In this document: in pieces, positions 8,362 through 17,559 of the stretch | Layout of the letters: every line of letters begins with the position of its first letter | Position numbering within the stretch: position 1 is the first letter of the stretch | DNA from: Nocardia exalbida NBRC 100660 | GTDB taxonomy: Bacteria > Actinomycetota > Actinomycetes > Mycobacteriales > Mycobacteriaceae | Direction: 5' to 3' | Length of the DNA stretch: 64,000 nt | Assembly: GCF_000308575.1 (NCBI RefSeq) | Contig: NZ_BAFZ01000025.1 | Location: 1 to 64,000, forward strand | Notes under the pieces: model-generated | Database searches by the model: none | What the model was told of the DNA's origin: nothing | The model's input: the letters and a program-made list of their open reading frames with translations, nothing else | Made by a program: the position numbers and the translations under genes

Positions 8362-9549
8362 CTATGCCCGCACGGCGACCAAGGGTTCCTCTGGGACGGT
8401 GGGCTCAGCGCGGCGCTCGAGGTATCCGGACACGACCGCGAGAACCAGCGCGACCAGGACCAACCCGACGCCGACCCAGTTGGGGGCGGTGTAGCCGAGG
8501 CCCGCGGCGATCACCACGCCGCCGAGCCAGGCCGATACCGCGTTGCCGAGATTGAACGCGCCGATATTGACCGCGGAGGCCAGGGTGGGCGCGCCCGCCG
8601 CTTGGTCGAGGACGCGCTTCTGCAGCGGCGGGACGGTCGCGAATCCGAGGGCGCCGATCAGCACGACCGTGACGGCGGCGGCGATCTTGTCGTGGGCGGT
8701 GACGGTGAACAGCGCGAGAACGATCGCGAGCCCGCCGAGGGTGATGTACAGCATCGGCATCAGGTGGCGGTCGGCGAATTTGCCGCCGATCAGATTGCCC
8801 GCGAAGAAGCCGAGGCCGAACAGCACGAGCAGCCAGGTCACCGAACTCTCCGCGTAACCGGTCACCTCGGTCATCATCGGCGCCAGGTAGGTGATCGCGG
8901 CGAATACTCCGCCGAAGCCGAGCACCGTCATCGCCATTGCCAGCAGCACCTGGGGATTGCGGAACACCGCCAGTTCGGTGCGTAGCCGGGCGTTCGCAGC
9001 GGCGGGCTGTTGCGGCACCAGCGCCGCGACGCCCAGCAAGCCGATCAGCCCGATCAGCGCGACGAACAAGAAGGTCAGCCGCCAGCCGAAATGCTGTCCG
9101 AGCAGCGTGCCCAGCGGTACACCGACCACGGTGGCGACGGTGAGCCCGGTGAACATGATCGCGATGGCGCCGGCGCGCCGGTCGGCGCTGACCAGGGTTC
9201 CGGCAACCACGGCACCGATTCCGAAGAACGCGCCGTGGGCGAGCGAGGCAACGATCCGCCCGGTGAGCATCAGCGCGAAAGTCGGCGCGGCGGCGGACAC
9301 GATGTTGCCGAGGACGAGCAGCGTGAGCATGCCGAGCAGCATGCGTTTGCGTGAAACCCGGGTGCCGAGGCCGGTCATCAGCGGCGCACCCGCCACGACA
9401 CCGAGCGCGTATCCGGTTACCAGCAGACCGGCGGTGGGGATGGACACCGCGTAGCTGTCGGCGATGTCGGGCAGCAGGCCGACGACGACGAATTCCGTCG
9501 TCCCGATGCCGAATGCCCCGAGGGTCAGGGCGAGAAGGGCGAGGGGCAT
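8362..9549 (-). CDS. MFS transporter, DHA1 family
   Basis: This 395-residue membrane protein has about 12 hydrophobic segments. It starts MPLALLALTLGAFGIGTTEF, the hallmark of the AraJ/chloramphenicol-resistance type drug:H+ antiporters, followed by ALGVVAGAPLMTGLGTRVSRKR (the loop 2-3 region). It is likely a proton-driven efflux pump of unknown substrate. It is divergent from the MarR gene at 9689 with a palindrome between them, so repression by that regulator is likely. A paralogue with the same N-terminal signature lies at 59113-60351. Confidence 0.9.
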   Translation of the reverse strand: MPLALLALTLGAFGIGTTEFVVVGLLPDIADSYAVSIPTAGLLVTGYALGVVAGAPLMTGLGTRVSRKRMLLGMLTLLVLGNIVSAAAPTFALMLTGRIVASLAHGAFFGIGAVVAGTLVSADRRAGAIAIMFTGLTVATVVGVPLGTLLGQHFGWRLTFLFVALIGLIGLLGVAALVPQQPAAANARLRTELAVFRNPQVLLAMAMTVLGFGGVFAAITYLAPMMTEVTGYAESSVTWLLVLFGLGFFAGNLIGGKFADRHLMPMLYITLGGLAIVLALFTVTAHDKIAAAVTVVLIGALGFATVPPLQKRVLDQAAGAPTLASAVNIGAFNLGNAVSAWLGGVVIAAGLGYTAPNWVGVGLVLVALVLAVVSGYLERRAEPTVPEEPLVAVRA

Positions 9550-9594
9550 GGGGGAGCCTCCACATGATGTTGCGTCAGATCCTTACAGGCGTCG

Positions 9595-9638
9595 ACAATA
9601 ATTGCAGACGCGCTTTAATTGCAAGCGCGGGCTATTGT
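9595..9638. promoter_or_regulatory. Probable MarR operator in the divergent promoter
   Basis: The 139-bp gap between the pump and regulator genes contains two nested inverted repeats. One is CGCGCTT (9609-9615) with AAGCGCG (9623-9629) around TAATTGC; the other is ACAATA (9595-9600) with TATTGT (9633-9638). The AT-rich centre fits a MarR site overlapping both promoters. Confidence 0.55.
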
Positions 9639-9688
9639 GAAGTCTGGCTATCCTGGAGGCCTGATCCCCTGACGCGAAGGAAACGCCG

Positions 9689-10180
9689 ATGACCGCGGAT
9701 GCCGCTCTGACCGGCCTCGCCGATGGTTGGTACGCACTCTCGCTGCTGCACGACCGGATCGAGGCGCACATCGAGCGGGCCCTGCAATCCGGCCATGACC
9801 TGAGCGTTCGCGAATACTCCCTGCTGGTCGTCCTGAGCCGTCAGCACGACGGGGCGGGCGGGCACCTGCGGATGAACCAGGTCGCCGAAGCCGTGGTGCT
9901 GAGCCAGAGCGCCACTACCCGGCTGGTCTCCCGGCTCGAGGATCGCGGCCTGCTCCAGCGGTACCTCTGCCCGGACGACCGCCGCGGCATCTACACCGAC
10001 GTAACGGCGGCGGGCTTGGACCTGCTCGAGCAGGCCCGGCCCACGCACGACGCCGCCCTCGCCGGCGCTCTCGGTCAAGCGGCCGCCAACCCGGAACTCG
10101 CGCCGCTGGTGGCCGCGGTCGAGGCGCTGAACACCAGTTCCGCCCGCGGCGCCCGGCCCCGGGACTACCGCCCGGTGTGA
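9689..10180 (+). CDS. MarR family transcriptional regulator
   Basis: This 163-residue winged-helix regulator has an N-terminal dimerisation helix (about 8-35), LSVREYSLLVVLSR, a recognition region LSQSATTRLVSRLEDRGLLQR, and the wing CPDDRRGIYTDVTAAG with the DxRxxxxxLT-like signature. It most likely represses the divergent MFS pump and itself through the palindromes at 9595-9638. GAAGGA lies upstream of the ATG. The inducer is unknown. Confidence 0.9.
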   Translation: MTADAALTGLADGWYALSLLHDRIEAHIERALQSGHDLSVREYSLLVVLSRQHDGAGGHLRMNQVAEAVVLSQSATTRLVSRLEDRGLLQRYLCPDDRRGIYTDVTAAGLDLLEQARPTHDAALAGALGQAAANPELAPLVAAVEALNTSSARGARPRDYRPV

Positions 10181-10248
10181 GCCGGAGGCGATTGGTGTAC
10201 CGAGCTCAGCCCGCCGGGCCCGAATCCGGTGCGCTGCGCATCCGCGGG

Positions 10249-10680
10249 TTATCCGACGGTGATGGTCCCGCGCATCTCCGGGTGCAGCGAGCAGAGGTAG
10301 CGGTAGACGCCGGGCGCGGTGAAGGTGTAGCTCCACTCGCCTTTGTCGATGATCGGGCTGTTGATGCCCATCGCCTTGTCACCGATGCCCTGCACGGTGT
10401 GCGGCACCTTGTCGCCGAATTTCCAGGTGACCGTGTCGCCGACCTCGACGGTGACCTCGGCGGGGGAGAATTTCATGTCGTCCACCGCGACGGTGGCGGC
10501 GGCGGGCTTGCGCTCACCGGTCTGCTGAGCGGTGGTGGTGGCCGGCCGAGCCGGTTTCCTCGTGGTGGTGGCGGCCGAACCGGATTCGTCGCCGCCGCAT
10601 CCGGACAGCAGCAGCGCGCCGGCCAGGGCGACTCCCGTGACGACGCGGACGGTCCCATTGCGGCGGCGAACGCTTGGCAT
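10249..10680 (-). CDS. Cupredoxin-domain lipoprotein (plastocyanin-like)
   Basis: This 143-residue protein has a lipoprotein signal peptide (MPSVRRRNGTVRVV then a hydrophobic run) ending in the lipobox LLSGC, so it should be anchored to the outer face of the membrane. A Ser/Thr/Ala/Pro linker follows, then a cupredoxin domain of about 80 residues. Type 1 copper ligands are visible: His in VPHTVQG and the C-terminal CSLHPEM cluster (Cys, His, Met). It is a likely electron carrier or copper-binding protein of the cell envelope. It is divergent from nnr with a 42-bp gap. Confidence 0.88.
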   Translation of the reverse strand: MPSVRRRNGTVRVVTGVALAGALLLSGCGGDESGSAATTTRKPARPATTTAQQTGERKPAAATVAVDDMKFSPAEVTVEVGDTVTWKFGDKVPHTVQGIGDKAMGINSPIIDKGEWSYTFTAPGVYRYLCSLHPEMRGTITVG

Positions 10681-10722
10681 GATGGCCAAGCGTAGTAGGC
10701 CACACCGACGGAGGGAGCGGCG

Positions 10723-12168
10723 ATGTCCACGCAGCGGGGCTATTTCACCGTAGACGAGGTGCGCGCGGCGGAGGCCGAGCTGTTCACCCGGGTGCCGGAC
10801 GGCGTGCCCATGCGGCGCGCGGCGCACGGCCTGGCCACGGTGGTGGCGGGGGAACTGCGGGAGCGTACCGGCGGTGTCGCGGGACGGGCGGTGACCCTGC
10901 TTGTCGGATCCGGCGACAACGGCGGCGACGCGCTCTGGGCCGGAGCGCAGTTGCGCCGTCGCGGTGTCGCCGTCACCGCCGTCCTGCTCGACCCGGAGCG
11001 GGCGCACGCCGAAGGGCTTGCGGCGCTGCGCAAAGCCGGTGGTCGAGTGGCCGACGACACCGGCGATCCGGACCTGGTGATCGACGGCATCGTCGGCATT
11101 TCAGGTCGCGGCCCGCTGCGGCCGCGTGCCGCGGAAATCGTTGCGGCGCTGCAGGCTCCGATCGTCGCGGCCGACCTGCCCAGCGGCGTCGCCCCGGATA
11201 CCGGGGCGATCGAGGGCCCCGCCGTCCGCGCCGACGTCACGGTCGCCTTCGGCGCGTACAAACCGGTGCACGCCCTCGCCGCGCCGCAGTGTGGCCGAAT
11301 CGAGTTGATTCCGATCGGCTTACGTCTTCCGGAAGCGGGTCTCGTCGCACTGGAACCCGCTTCGATCGGCGCCGCGTGGCCGGTGCCCGGCCCGGCCGAC
11401 GACAAGTACACGCAAGGCGTGACCGGTGTCTGCGCGGGCAGCGCGACGTATCCGGGCGCCGCGGTGCTGTGCGCGGGTGCTGCCGTCGCCGCGACGTCGG
11501 GGATGGTGCGGTATGCCGGAACCGCGGCGGCCGAGGTGTTGCACCACTTTCCCGAAGTGATCGCCACCCAGCAGTTCGCCGCCACCGGGCGCGTCCAGTC
11601 CTGGGTCTTCGGTCCCGGCGCGGGCACCGACGACGACGCCGGGCAACGCCTTCGCGAGATCCTGGCCACCGACCTTCCGGTGGTGATCGACGCCGACGGG
11701 CTGACCCTGCTGGCCGCCGCGCCGGAACTGGTGCGCGATCGCGCGGCCCCGACCGTCCTGACCCCGCACGCGGGCGAGTTCGCCCGGCTCACCGGGAACG
11801 AGGTCGGCCCGGACCGGGTCGGCGCGGTGCGCGGCCTCGCCGATTCCTGGCAGGTCACCGTGCTGTTGAAGGGCCGCGCCACGCTGGTCGCCGCCCCGGG
11901 CCGCCCCGTGCTGGTCAACGAAGCGGGCGGCTCGTGGGCGGCCACCGCGGGCGCGGGCGACGTGCTCTCGGGCATCATCGGGACGCTGTTGGCGGCAGGC
12001 CGTGACCCCGCCTGGTCGGCCGCGGCGGCAGCCCGAGTGCACGCGTCGGCCGCCAACTCGGCCGCCCACGAGCACGCGCCCGCCGGAACCCCCATCTCGG
12101 CAAGCGTCCTGGCCGCGCACGTCCGGCCCGCGATCGGCGTCCTGCGCGGCCTCGCCCACCCCTCTTGA
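10723..12168 (+). CDS. nnr: Bifunctional NAD(P)H-hydrate epimerase / ADP-dependent dehydratase
   Basis: Nnr repairs damaged NAD(P)H: the N-terminal YjeF-type domain epimerises NAD(P)HX and the C-terminal ribokinase-like domain dehydrates the S form. The protein has 481 residues. The first domain (about 1-215) shows LLVGSGDNGGDALWAG. The second (about 225-480) shows the FGPGAGTD region, VIDADGL, TPHAGEFARLTG and the anion-hole signature AGAGDVLSGIIGTLLAAG. GGAGGGAGCGGCG precedes the ATG. In M. tuberculosis the fused enzyme is Rv3433c, also between glmS and alr. Confidence 0.95.
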   Translation: MSTQRGYFTVDEVRAAEAELFTRVPDGVPMRRAAHGLATVVAGELRERTGGVAGRAVTLLVGSGDNGGDALWAGAQLRRRGVAVTAVLLDPERAHAEGLAALRKAGGRVADDTGDPDLVIDGIVGISGRGPLRPRAAEIVAALQAPIVAADLPSGVAPDTGAIEGPAVRADVTVAFGAYKPVHALAAPQCGRIELIPIGLRLPEAGLVALEPASIGAAWPVPGPADDKYTQGVTGVCAGSATYPGAAVLCAGAAVAATSGMVRYAGTAAAEVLHHFPEVIATQQFAATGRVQSWVFGPGAGTDDDAGQRLREILATDLPVVIDADGLTLLAAAPELVRDRAAPTVLTPHAGEFARLTGNEVGPDRVGAVRGLADSWQVTVLLKGRATLVAAPGRPVLVNEAGGSWAATAGAGDVLSGIIGTLLAAGRDPAWSAAAAARVHASAANSAAHEHAPAGTPISASVLAAHVRPAIGVLRGLAHPS

Positions 12169-12425
12169 GCCGCGCCGTCGTCGGTGATCGCTGTCATTCA
12201 TGGCGACGATCACAGGGGACGACCGGCGCGTCAACCGAGTGGAACCGGAACCGAGCGCGCCCATAGACTCGACCGGAACCAACGCAACGACTGATCTCGA
12301 GAGCACATGGGTAACTCGCCGGGTACGCCCAGAACCCAGGTGGCACCGGACGCGGGACCTGAACGCGAATCCTGTACCACCCGACTGGTACGGCCTGAAT
12401 CCCCGGAGAGGCGGAACGGACTGCC

Positions 12426-13541
12426 GTGAATGCGCAAGTCGAAACGGTCATCGACCTGGACGCCATCGCCCACAACGTGCGAATCCTGCGCGAACACGCG
12501 GGCGACGCCGCGGTGATGGCAGTGGTGAAGGCCGACGGCTACAACCACGGCGCGGTCGAGGTCGGCCGGGCCGCGCTGGCCGCGGGTGCGGCGGAACTGG
12601 GTGTGACGACGGTGGCCGAGGCGGTGCAGTTGCGTGCGGCCGGTATCACCGCGCCCATCCTGTGCTGGCTGCACAGCGCGGACACCGACTTCGCGGCCGC
12701 GGTGGCCGCCGACGTCGAGATCGGAGTGTCCTCACAGGCCCATCTGCGGGCGGTCGAGGCCGCTGTCCGTGGCACCGGTCGTCCGGCGACGGTGACGCTG
12801 AAGGTGGACACCGGCCTGAACCGCAACGGTGTGTCGCCGGCCGAATACCCGGAAGTCCTGACCGCGCTGCGCGCGCTGGTCGATGAGGAGGCGGTGCGCT
12901 TCCGCGCGATCTTCTCCCATCTCGCGCACGCCGACGAACCCGGGCACCCCAACAACGACGTGCAGCGCGCCCGGTTCCTGGACGCGATCGCCACCGCCAA
13001 GGAGCACGGCCTGGAGCCGGAGCTGGTGCACATCGCCAACTCCGCGGCCACCCTCACCCGTCCGGACCTGGCCTTCGACCTGGTCCGGCCCGGCATCGCC
13101 ATGTACGGCCTGTCCCCGATTCCGGACGACGATTTCGGCTTGCGGCCCGCGATGACGTTCCAGGCCCGGGTCGTCCTGGTCAAGCGGGTGGCCGCAGGCG
13201 AAGGGGTCTCCTACGGGCACCAGTGGATCGCGCCGCACGACACCACCGTCGCGCTGATTCCCGCCGGTTACGCCGACGGCGTGTTCCGCCCGTTGAGCGG
13301 ACGATTCGACGTCTGGCTGGGCGGGGCGCCGCGCAGGAACGTGGGGCGGGTGTGCATGGACCAGTTCGTCGTCGATCTCGGTGACAACGCGGCGGGCGTT
13401 CAGGAAGGCGATACCGCAGTCCTCTTCGGTGCGCGACCACATGCCCAGGACTGGGCGGATCTGCTCGGCACCATCCACTACGAAGTGGTGTGCTCGCCGC
13501 GCGGCAGGGTCACCCGCCGCTACACCGGTGCCGTGCGGTGA
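12426..13541 (+). CDS. alr: Alanine racemase
   Basis: This PLP enzyme supplies D-alanine for peptidoglycan. The protein has 371 residues. The Schiff-base lysine is K35 in [10 protein letters not shown], and the second catalytic base Tyr263 lies in [10 protein letters not shown]. The C-terminal beta domain has the usual [13 protein letters not shown]. The start is GTG at 12426. The next gene starts inside the alr stop codon (GTGA overlap), so alr heads a translationally coupled forward run up to tsaD. The 257 bp upstream (12169-12425) hold no evident gene. Confidence 0.96.
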   Translation: MNAQVETVIDLDAIAHNVRILREHAGDAAVMAVVKADGYNHGAVEVGRAALAAGAAELGVTTVAEAVQLRAAGITAPILCWLHSADTDFAAAVAADVEIGVSSQAHLRAVEAAVRGTGRPATVTLKVDTGLNRNGVSPAEYPEVLTALRALVDEEAVRFRAIFSHLAHADEPGHPNNDVQRARFLDAIATAKEHGLEPELVHIANSAATLTRPDLAFDLVRPGIAMYGLSPIPDDDFGLRPAMTFQARVVLVKRVAAGEGVSYGHQWIAPHDTTVALIPAGYADGVFRPLSGRFDVWLGGAPRRNVGRVCMDQFVVDLGDNAAGVQEGDTAVLFGARPHAQDWADLLGTIHYEVVCSPRGRVTRRYTGAVR

Positions 13542-14617
13542 GCCGCTTCCGGATGACCCCGCTGCGCGGCGGGCTGGCCACGGTGGGTGTCGTCGGTGCG
13601 CTGGCCGGCGCCCATGCCCTTCGGCGCGCCGGTGCGCGGGTGCTGTGGCCCGCCCGGGGCGACGACTACCGCGACGAGAATTTCGGGCTGATCGACGCCG
13701 ACCGCGCCGGAACGGTGCTCGCCGACGACGGTGTGCCCCTGGCCACGCGAACCTGCGGCCCCGACGACGCGCCGGTGACGGTGATCTTCGTGCACGGCTT
13801 CTGCAACACCATGGCGTCTTTCCACTTTCAGCGGCGTGACCTGGAAAAGCGGTGGGGCGCACGGATTCGCATGGTGCTGTTCGATCTGCGCGGACACGGT
13901 CGTTCCGGCGTGCCGAGTGCCGCGAGCTGTACCGTCGCCCAGCTCGGCTGCGATCTCGCCGCCGTCCTGCGCGCCACCGCTCCGGCCGGTCCGGTGGTAC
14001 TGGTCGGCCATTCGCTGGGCGGGATGGCGATTCTGGCCGCGGCCGCGCGATTCCCGGACCTGTTCGCGGCCAGAGTGATCGGGATCGCACTGCTGTCGAC
14101 CACTGCCGCCGGTGTGACCGCCGCGGGTGTCGGGCAGCTGTTGCGCAATCCCGCGATCGACGGCTTTCGCCTGGCCGTGCACATCGCGCCCGCCCTGGTG
14201 CAGGCGGGCCGCGTCACCGTGCGGCACGTGATCACCCCGATCCTGCACGTCAGCTCGTTCCACGGCCCGGTGAGCCCCACGCTGTCGCGCTTCACGACGC
14301 TGATGATCGACCAGACGCCCATGGAGACCATCGTGAAGTTCCTCCAGGCGATCGAGGTGCACGACGAGTCCGCGGCGCTACCCGCGCTGGCGGGCACACC
14401 GGCCCTGGTGCTCGGCGGCGGGCGCGACCTGGTGATCCCGTTCCGCAATTCGCGTGCCCTGGCCGCCGCGCTGCCCGGCAGCGAGCTGATCCGGCTGGAA
14501 GGCGCGGCGCACATGCCGCATATGCAGTACCCGGATATCGTCAACGCCGCGCTGGATCGATTGCTGGTGCGGGCGGGCGCGGTCGACCCGTCGGGCTCGG
14601 AGGTGGCCGGTGGCTGA
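13538..14617 (+). CDS. Alpha/beta hydrolase
   Basis: This 359-residue hydrolase has VIFVHGFCN (oxyanion hole), [11 protein letters not shown], a canonical nucleophile elbow VGHSLGG, a late acid (GGGRDLVIP) and a His ([11 protein letters not shown]). The N-terminal ~40 residues include a weakly hydrophobic segment ([14 protein letters not shown]), so it may be membrane-associated. The GTG start at 13538 overlaps the alr stop by 4 bp; an ATG at 13553 is an alternative. Its 3' end overlaps tsaE by 8 bp. The substrate is unknown. Confidence 0.88.
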   Translation: MSRFRMTPLRGGLATVGVVGALAGAHALRRAGARVLWPARGDDYRDENFGLIDADRAGTVLADDGVPLATRTCGPDDAPVTVIFVHGFCNTMASFHFQRRDLEKRWGARIRMVLFDLRGHGRSGVPSAASCTVAQLGCDLAAVLRATAPAGPVVLVGHSLGGMAILAAAARFPDLFAARVIGIALLSTTAAGVTAAGVGQLLRNPAIDGFRLAVHIAPALVQAGRVTVRHVITPILHVSSFHGPVSPTLSRFTTLMIDQTPMETIVKFLQAIEVHDESAALPALAGTPALVLGGGRDLVIPFRNSRALAAALPGSELIRLEGAAHMPHMQYPDIVNAALDRLLVRAGAVDPSGSEVAGG

Positions 14618-15062
14618 ACCACGGCAACGAATCCTGCCCACCGTCGCCGACACCGAGGCGCTCGGCCGGGAACTGGCCGCGGATCTGCGCGCCGGTGATC
14701 TGGTGGTGCTCGACGGTCCGCTCGGGGCGGGCAAGACCGCGCTCACCCGTGGCATCGCCGCGGGGCTCGGCGTGCAGGGCCGGGTCAGCTCGCCGACGTT
14801 CATCATCGCCCGCCAGCACCGCGCGGGGCAGCGCGCGGACGGACCGTCGGTGCCCCTGGTCCACGTGGACGCCTACCGGCTCGGCGGCGACCTCGACGAG
14901 CTGGACGCCCTGGACCTGGACACCGATCTGCATCAGGCGGTGGTCGTGGTGGAGTGGGGCCGCGGCGTGGTGGAGCACCTCGCGGAGCGGCACCTGCGCG
15001 TGCTGCTGTCGCGCGAGCCGGATTCGGATGTGCGCACCGCCATCTGGGAATGGGTGGGTTAG
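14610..15062 (+). CDS. tsaE: tRNA t6A37 threonylcarbamoyl transferase ATPase subunit TsaE
   Basis: TsaE is the P-loop ATPase of the TsaBDE complex that installs threonylcarbamoyl on A37 of ANN-decoding tRNAs. The protein has 150 residues. Walker A is GPLGAGKT (36-43), followed by the family motif SSPTFIIAR and the late VVEWG. The start is GTG at 14610, inside the end of the upstream hydrolase. The other two subunits, tsaB and tsaD, are just downstream. Confidence 0.95.
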   Translation: MAEPRQRILPTVADTEALGRELAADLRAGDLVVLDGPLGAGKTALTRGIAAGLGVQGRVSSPTFIIARQHRAGQRADGPSVPLVHVDAYRLGGDLDELDALDLDTDLHQAVVVVEWGRGVVEHLAERHLRVLLSREPDSDVRTAIWEWVG

Positions 15063-15117
15063 CTCTCAGGTAGCTCTGCGTCGGTGCCTCCTACCACCCG
15101 GTATCGTTGGCCCAATC

Positions 15118-15834
15118 ATGCTTGTACTAGCCGTCGACACCGCGACACCCGCCGTCACAGCGGGACTGGTGGACCTGGAGCAGGGCGCCGGCGCGGCGGA
15201 CCCCGTCCGGGCGCGCACCATCGCCTACCGGGTGCGGGTCGACCCCCGCGCCCATGCCGAGGTGCTCACCCCGCAGATTCTCGAATGCCTCACCGAGGCA
15301 GGTCGTTCCAGGACCGACATCGACGCGATCGTCGTCGGCGTCGGGCCGGGTCCGTTCACCGGCCTGCGCGTCGGCATGGCCACCGCGGCCGCGTTCGGTG
15401 ACGCGCTCGGCATCCCGGTGTACGGCGTGTGCAGCCTCGACGCGATCGCCGCCGACGCGGCCGTCGACCCGGCCGTGCCACCCCCCGTCGAGCTCCCGCC
15501 CGAGGCCGAACTGCTCGTGGTGACCGACGCGCGGCGGCGCGAGGTGTACTGGGCGCGGTACCGGGAGGGCGCGCGCGTGGCCGGACCCGAGGTGTGCAAG
15601 CCCTCGGAATTGGACGAGGGTCAGGCCACGGCGATCGCCGGATCCGCCTCGCACGTCGACTTCTTCGATCTTCCTGTGCTCCCCGCCGAAACGCCCTCGC
15701 CCGCCGGTTTGGTGCGCGTGGCCGCCCCCGAGCTGCTCTCGCGCAGCGTGCCGGAGCCGCTGGTTCCGCTGTACCTGCGCAGGCCGGACGCGGTCGAGAA
15801 CGCCTACCGCCGACTCGACCGGACGGGAGCGTGA
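15118..15834 (+). CDS. tsaB: tRNA t6A37 modification protein TsaB
   Basis: TsaB is the ASKHA-fold partner of TsaD in t6A synthesis. The protein has 238 residues. It starts MLVLAVDTATPAVTAGL and has the ATP-fold signature VVGVGPGPFTGLRVG and a YGVCSLDAIA stretch. TsaB lacks the metal-binding HxxxH of TsaD, as expected. The ATG at 15118 is clear from the family N-terminus; the frame also runs open upstream but antiparallel to family sequence. It is 55 bp after tsaE and its stop is next to the rimI start. Confidence 0.95.
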   Translation: MLVLAVDTATPAVTAGLVDLEQGAGAADPVRARTIAYRVRVDPRAHAEVLTPQILECLTEAGRSRTDIDAIVVGVGPGPFTGLRVGMATAAAFGDALGIPVYGVCSLDAIAADAAVDPAVPPPVELPPEAELLVVTDARRREVYWARYREGARVAGPEVCKPSELDEGQATAIAGSASHVDFFDLPVLPAETPSPAGLVRVAAPELLSRSVPEPLVPLYLRRPDAVENAYRRLDRTGA

Positions 15835-15839
15835 GGCTG

Positions 15840-16343
15840 ATGGCGTTCCGGATCGAGCCGATGGTGGCCGACGACATCACACGCTGCGTGGAACTGGAGC
15901 AGTTGCTGTTCCCGGAGGACGACCCGTGGGCCGCCGTGGCGTTCCAGTCCGAGCTGGCCGGCCGGCACAACCGCTACATCACCGCGCGCGACGAGGACGG
16001 GCGAATGGTCGGCTACGCGGGTATCGCCCTGCTGGGTGACGCCGAACACCCCGAGGCCGAGGTGCACACCATCGGTGTCGATCCCCGCTGCCATCGCGCC
16101 GGCGTCGGCACACTCCTGCTGGAGGCGCTGCTCGCCGAGGCGGGCAGGCGTGGCGGACCGGTGTTCCTGGAGGTCCGCACCGACAACGCGCCCGCGATCG
16201 CGCTGTACGCCAAGCACGGCTTCCACATCATCGGATTGCGCAAGAACTACTACCACCCCAGTGGCGCGGACGCGTACACGATGCGTAGACCCGCGCTGAC
16301 CAGCGAGGATCGCTGGCGGACACCGGACGAGGTGCTGTCGTGA
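15840..16343 (+). CDS. rimI: Ribosomal protein alanine acetyltransferase RimI (GNAT)
   Basis: This 167-residue GNAT enzyme has the acetyl-CoA loop [18 protein letters not shown] and the [20 protein letters not shown] motif typical of RimI, which acetylates the N-terminus of S18 and possibly other proteins. It lies between tsaB and tsaD, the standard actinobacterial arrangement. The ATG at 15840 has GGGAG ten bases upstream; a GTG at 15831 overlapping the tsaB stop is possible. Its stop overlaps the tsaD GTG by 4 bp. Confidence 0.93.
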   Translation: MAFRIEPMVADDITRCVELEQLLFPEDDPWAAVAFQSELAGRHNRYITARDEDGRMVGYAGIALLGDAEHPEAEVHTIGVDPRCHRAGVGTLLLEALLAEAGRRGGPVFLEVRTDNAPAIALYAKHGFHIIGLRKNYYHPSGADAYTMRRPALTSEDRWRTPDEVLS

Positions 16344-17383
16344 TCATCATGGGCATCGAAAGCTCCTGCGACGAAACCGGAGTCGGCATCGTCCGCAGGA
16401 ACCCCGACGGCACCTGCGAATTGCTCGCCGACGAGGTCGCCTCCAGCGTCGACCAGCACGCGCGCTTCGGCGGCGTAGTCCCGGAGATCGCCTCGCGCGC
16501 ACATCTCGAGGCGATCGTCCCCGCCATGCGCCGCGCGCTGTCGGCGGCGGGTATCGCGAAACCGGACGCGCTGGCGGTGACCATCGGCCCGGGCTTGGCC
16601 GGTGCGCTGCTGGTCGGCGTCGCCGCCGCGAAAGCGTATGCGGCGGCGTGGGATGTGCCCTTCTACGCGCTGAACCATCTCGGCGGGCACGTCGCGGTGG
16701 ACACCCTGGAACACGGGCCGATGCCGCCGTGCGTCGCGCTGCTGGTGTCGGGCGGGCACACCCACCTGCTGCACGTCACGGATCTGTCCGAGCCGATCGT
16801 GGAGCTGGGCAGCACCGTCGACGACGCGGCGGGCGAGGCGTTCGACAAGGTGGCGCGCCTGCTCGGGCTGGGTTTCCCCGGCGGTCCCGCGCTGGACGCC
16901 GCCGCGGCGACCGGTGATCCGCGCGCCATCGCGTTTCCCCGTGGCATGACCGGGCCGCGCGACCCGCGCTACGACTTCTCCTTCTCGGGCCTCAAAACCG
17001 CGGTGGCCCGGTACGTGGAGGCGGCGCAGCGCGACGGCGTGGCCGCGGACGATCTGCCGATCCCCGACATCGCGGCGTCGTTCCAGGAGTCGGTCGCGGA
17101 TGTGCTCACCATGAAAGCGATTCGGGCGGCTCAGGATGTCGGCGTCGGCACGCTGGTGCTCGGCGGCGGAGCCACGGCCAACTCGCGGATCCGTTCGATG
17201 GCCGAAGAACGCTGCACTGCGGCAGGTTTGACGCTGCGGGTGCCCAAGCCCCGGTTGTGCACGGACAACGGCGTGATGATCGCCGCCCTCGGCGCGCATG
17301 TCATCGCGGGTGGCGCGGCCCCTTCGCCGCTGACGGTCGCCACCGACCCCGGTCTGCCGGTGTCGGTCAGTATGGTTCGCTGA
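16340..17383 (+). CDS. tsaD: tRNA N6-adenosine threonylcarbamoyltransferase TsaD
   Basis: TsaD transfers the threonylcarbamoyl group to A37 of tRNA with TsaB and TsaE. The protein has 347 residues. It starts [14 protein letters not shown], has the metal-binding HLGGHV motif, the [11 protein letters not shown] stretch, [13 protein letters not shown], and a C-terminal [10 protein letters not shown] and [13 protein letters not shown]. The length is normal. It ends the alr-to-tsaD run; the Hsp70-like gene converges from the other strand. Confidence 0.96.
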   Translation: MIIMGIESSCDETGVGIVRRNPDGTCELLADEVASSVDQHARFGGVVPEIASRAHLEAIVPAMRRALSAAGIAKPDALAVTIGPGLAGALLVGVAAAKAYAAAWDVPFYALNHLGGHVAVDTLEHGPMPPCVALLVSGGHTHLLHVTDLSEPIVELGSTVDDAAGEAFDKVARLLGLGFPGGPALDAAAATGDPRAIAFPRGMTGPRDPRYDFSFSGLKTAVARYVEAAQRDGVAADDLPIPDIAASFQESVADVLTMKAIRAAQDVGVGTLVLGGGATANSRIRSMAEERCTAAGLTLRVPKPRLCTDNGVMIAALGAHVIAGGAAPSPLTVATDPGLPVSVSMVR

Positions 17384-17559
17384 CCTGCTCGTACTCGGTG
17401 ACCGGCCGGATCGCGGCCGACGGGTTGCGCTGCGATCTCCGGGATCGCTCGGCGGGGCCGATATCAGCGCACGGATGCCGTCCGCGGGCTCGCTGGACAG
17501 CGCCAGATGTCGGTCGGCCGACGACGGGAGACGAGCGGCCGGGCGCACGACTGTGGAGA

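Noticed and set aside
10740..12197. 485-codon antisense frame over nnr
   Set aside because: Ser/Pro/Arg/Ala-rich composition without motifs; nnr on the other strand is certain.
13852..15117. Long forward extension of the TsaB frame
   Set aside because: Runs through the hydrolase and tsaE in another frame; TsaB starts at the family N-terminus, 15118.
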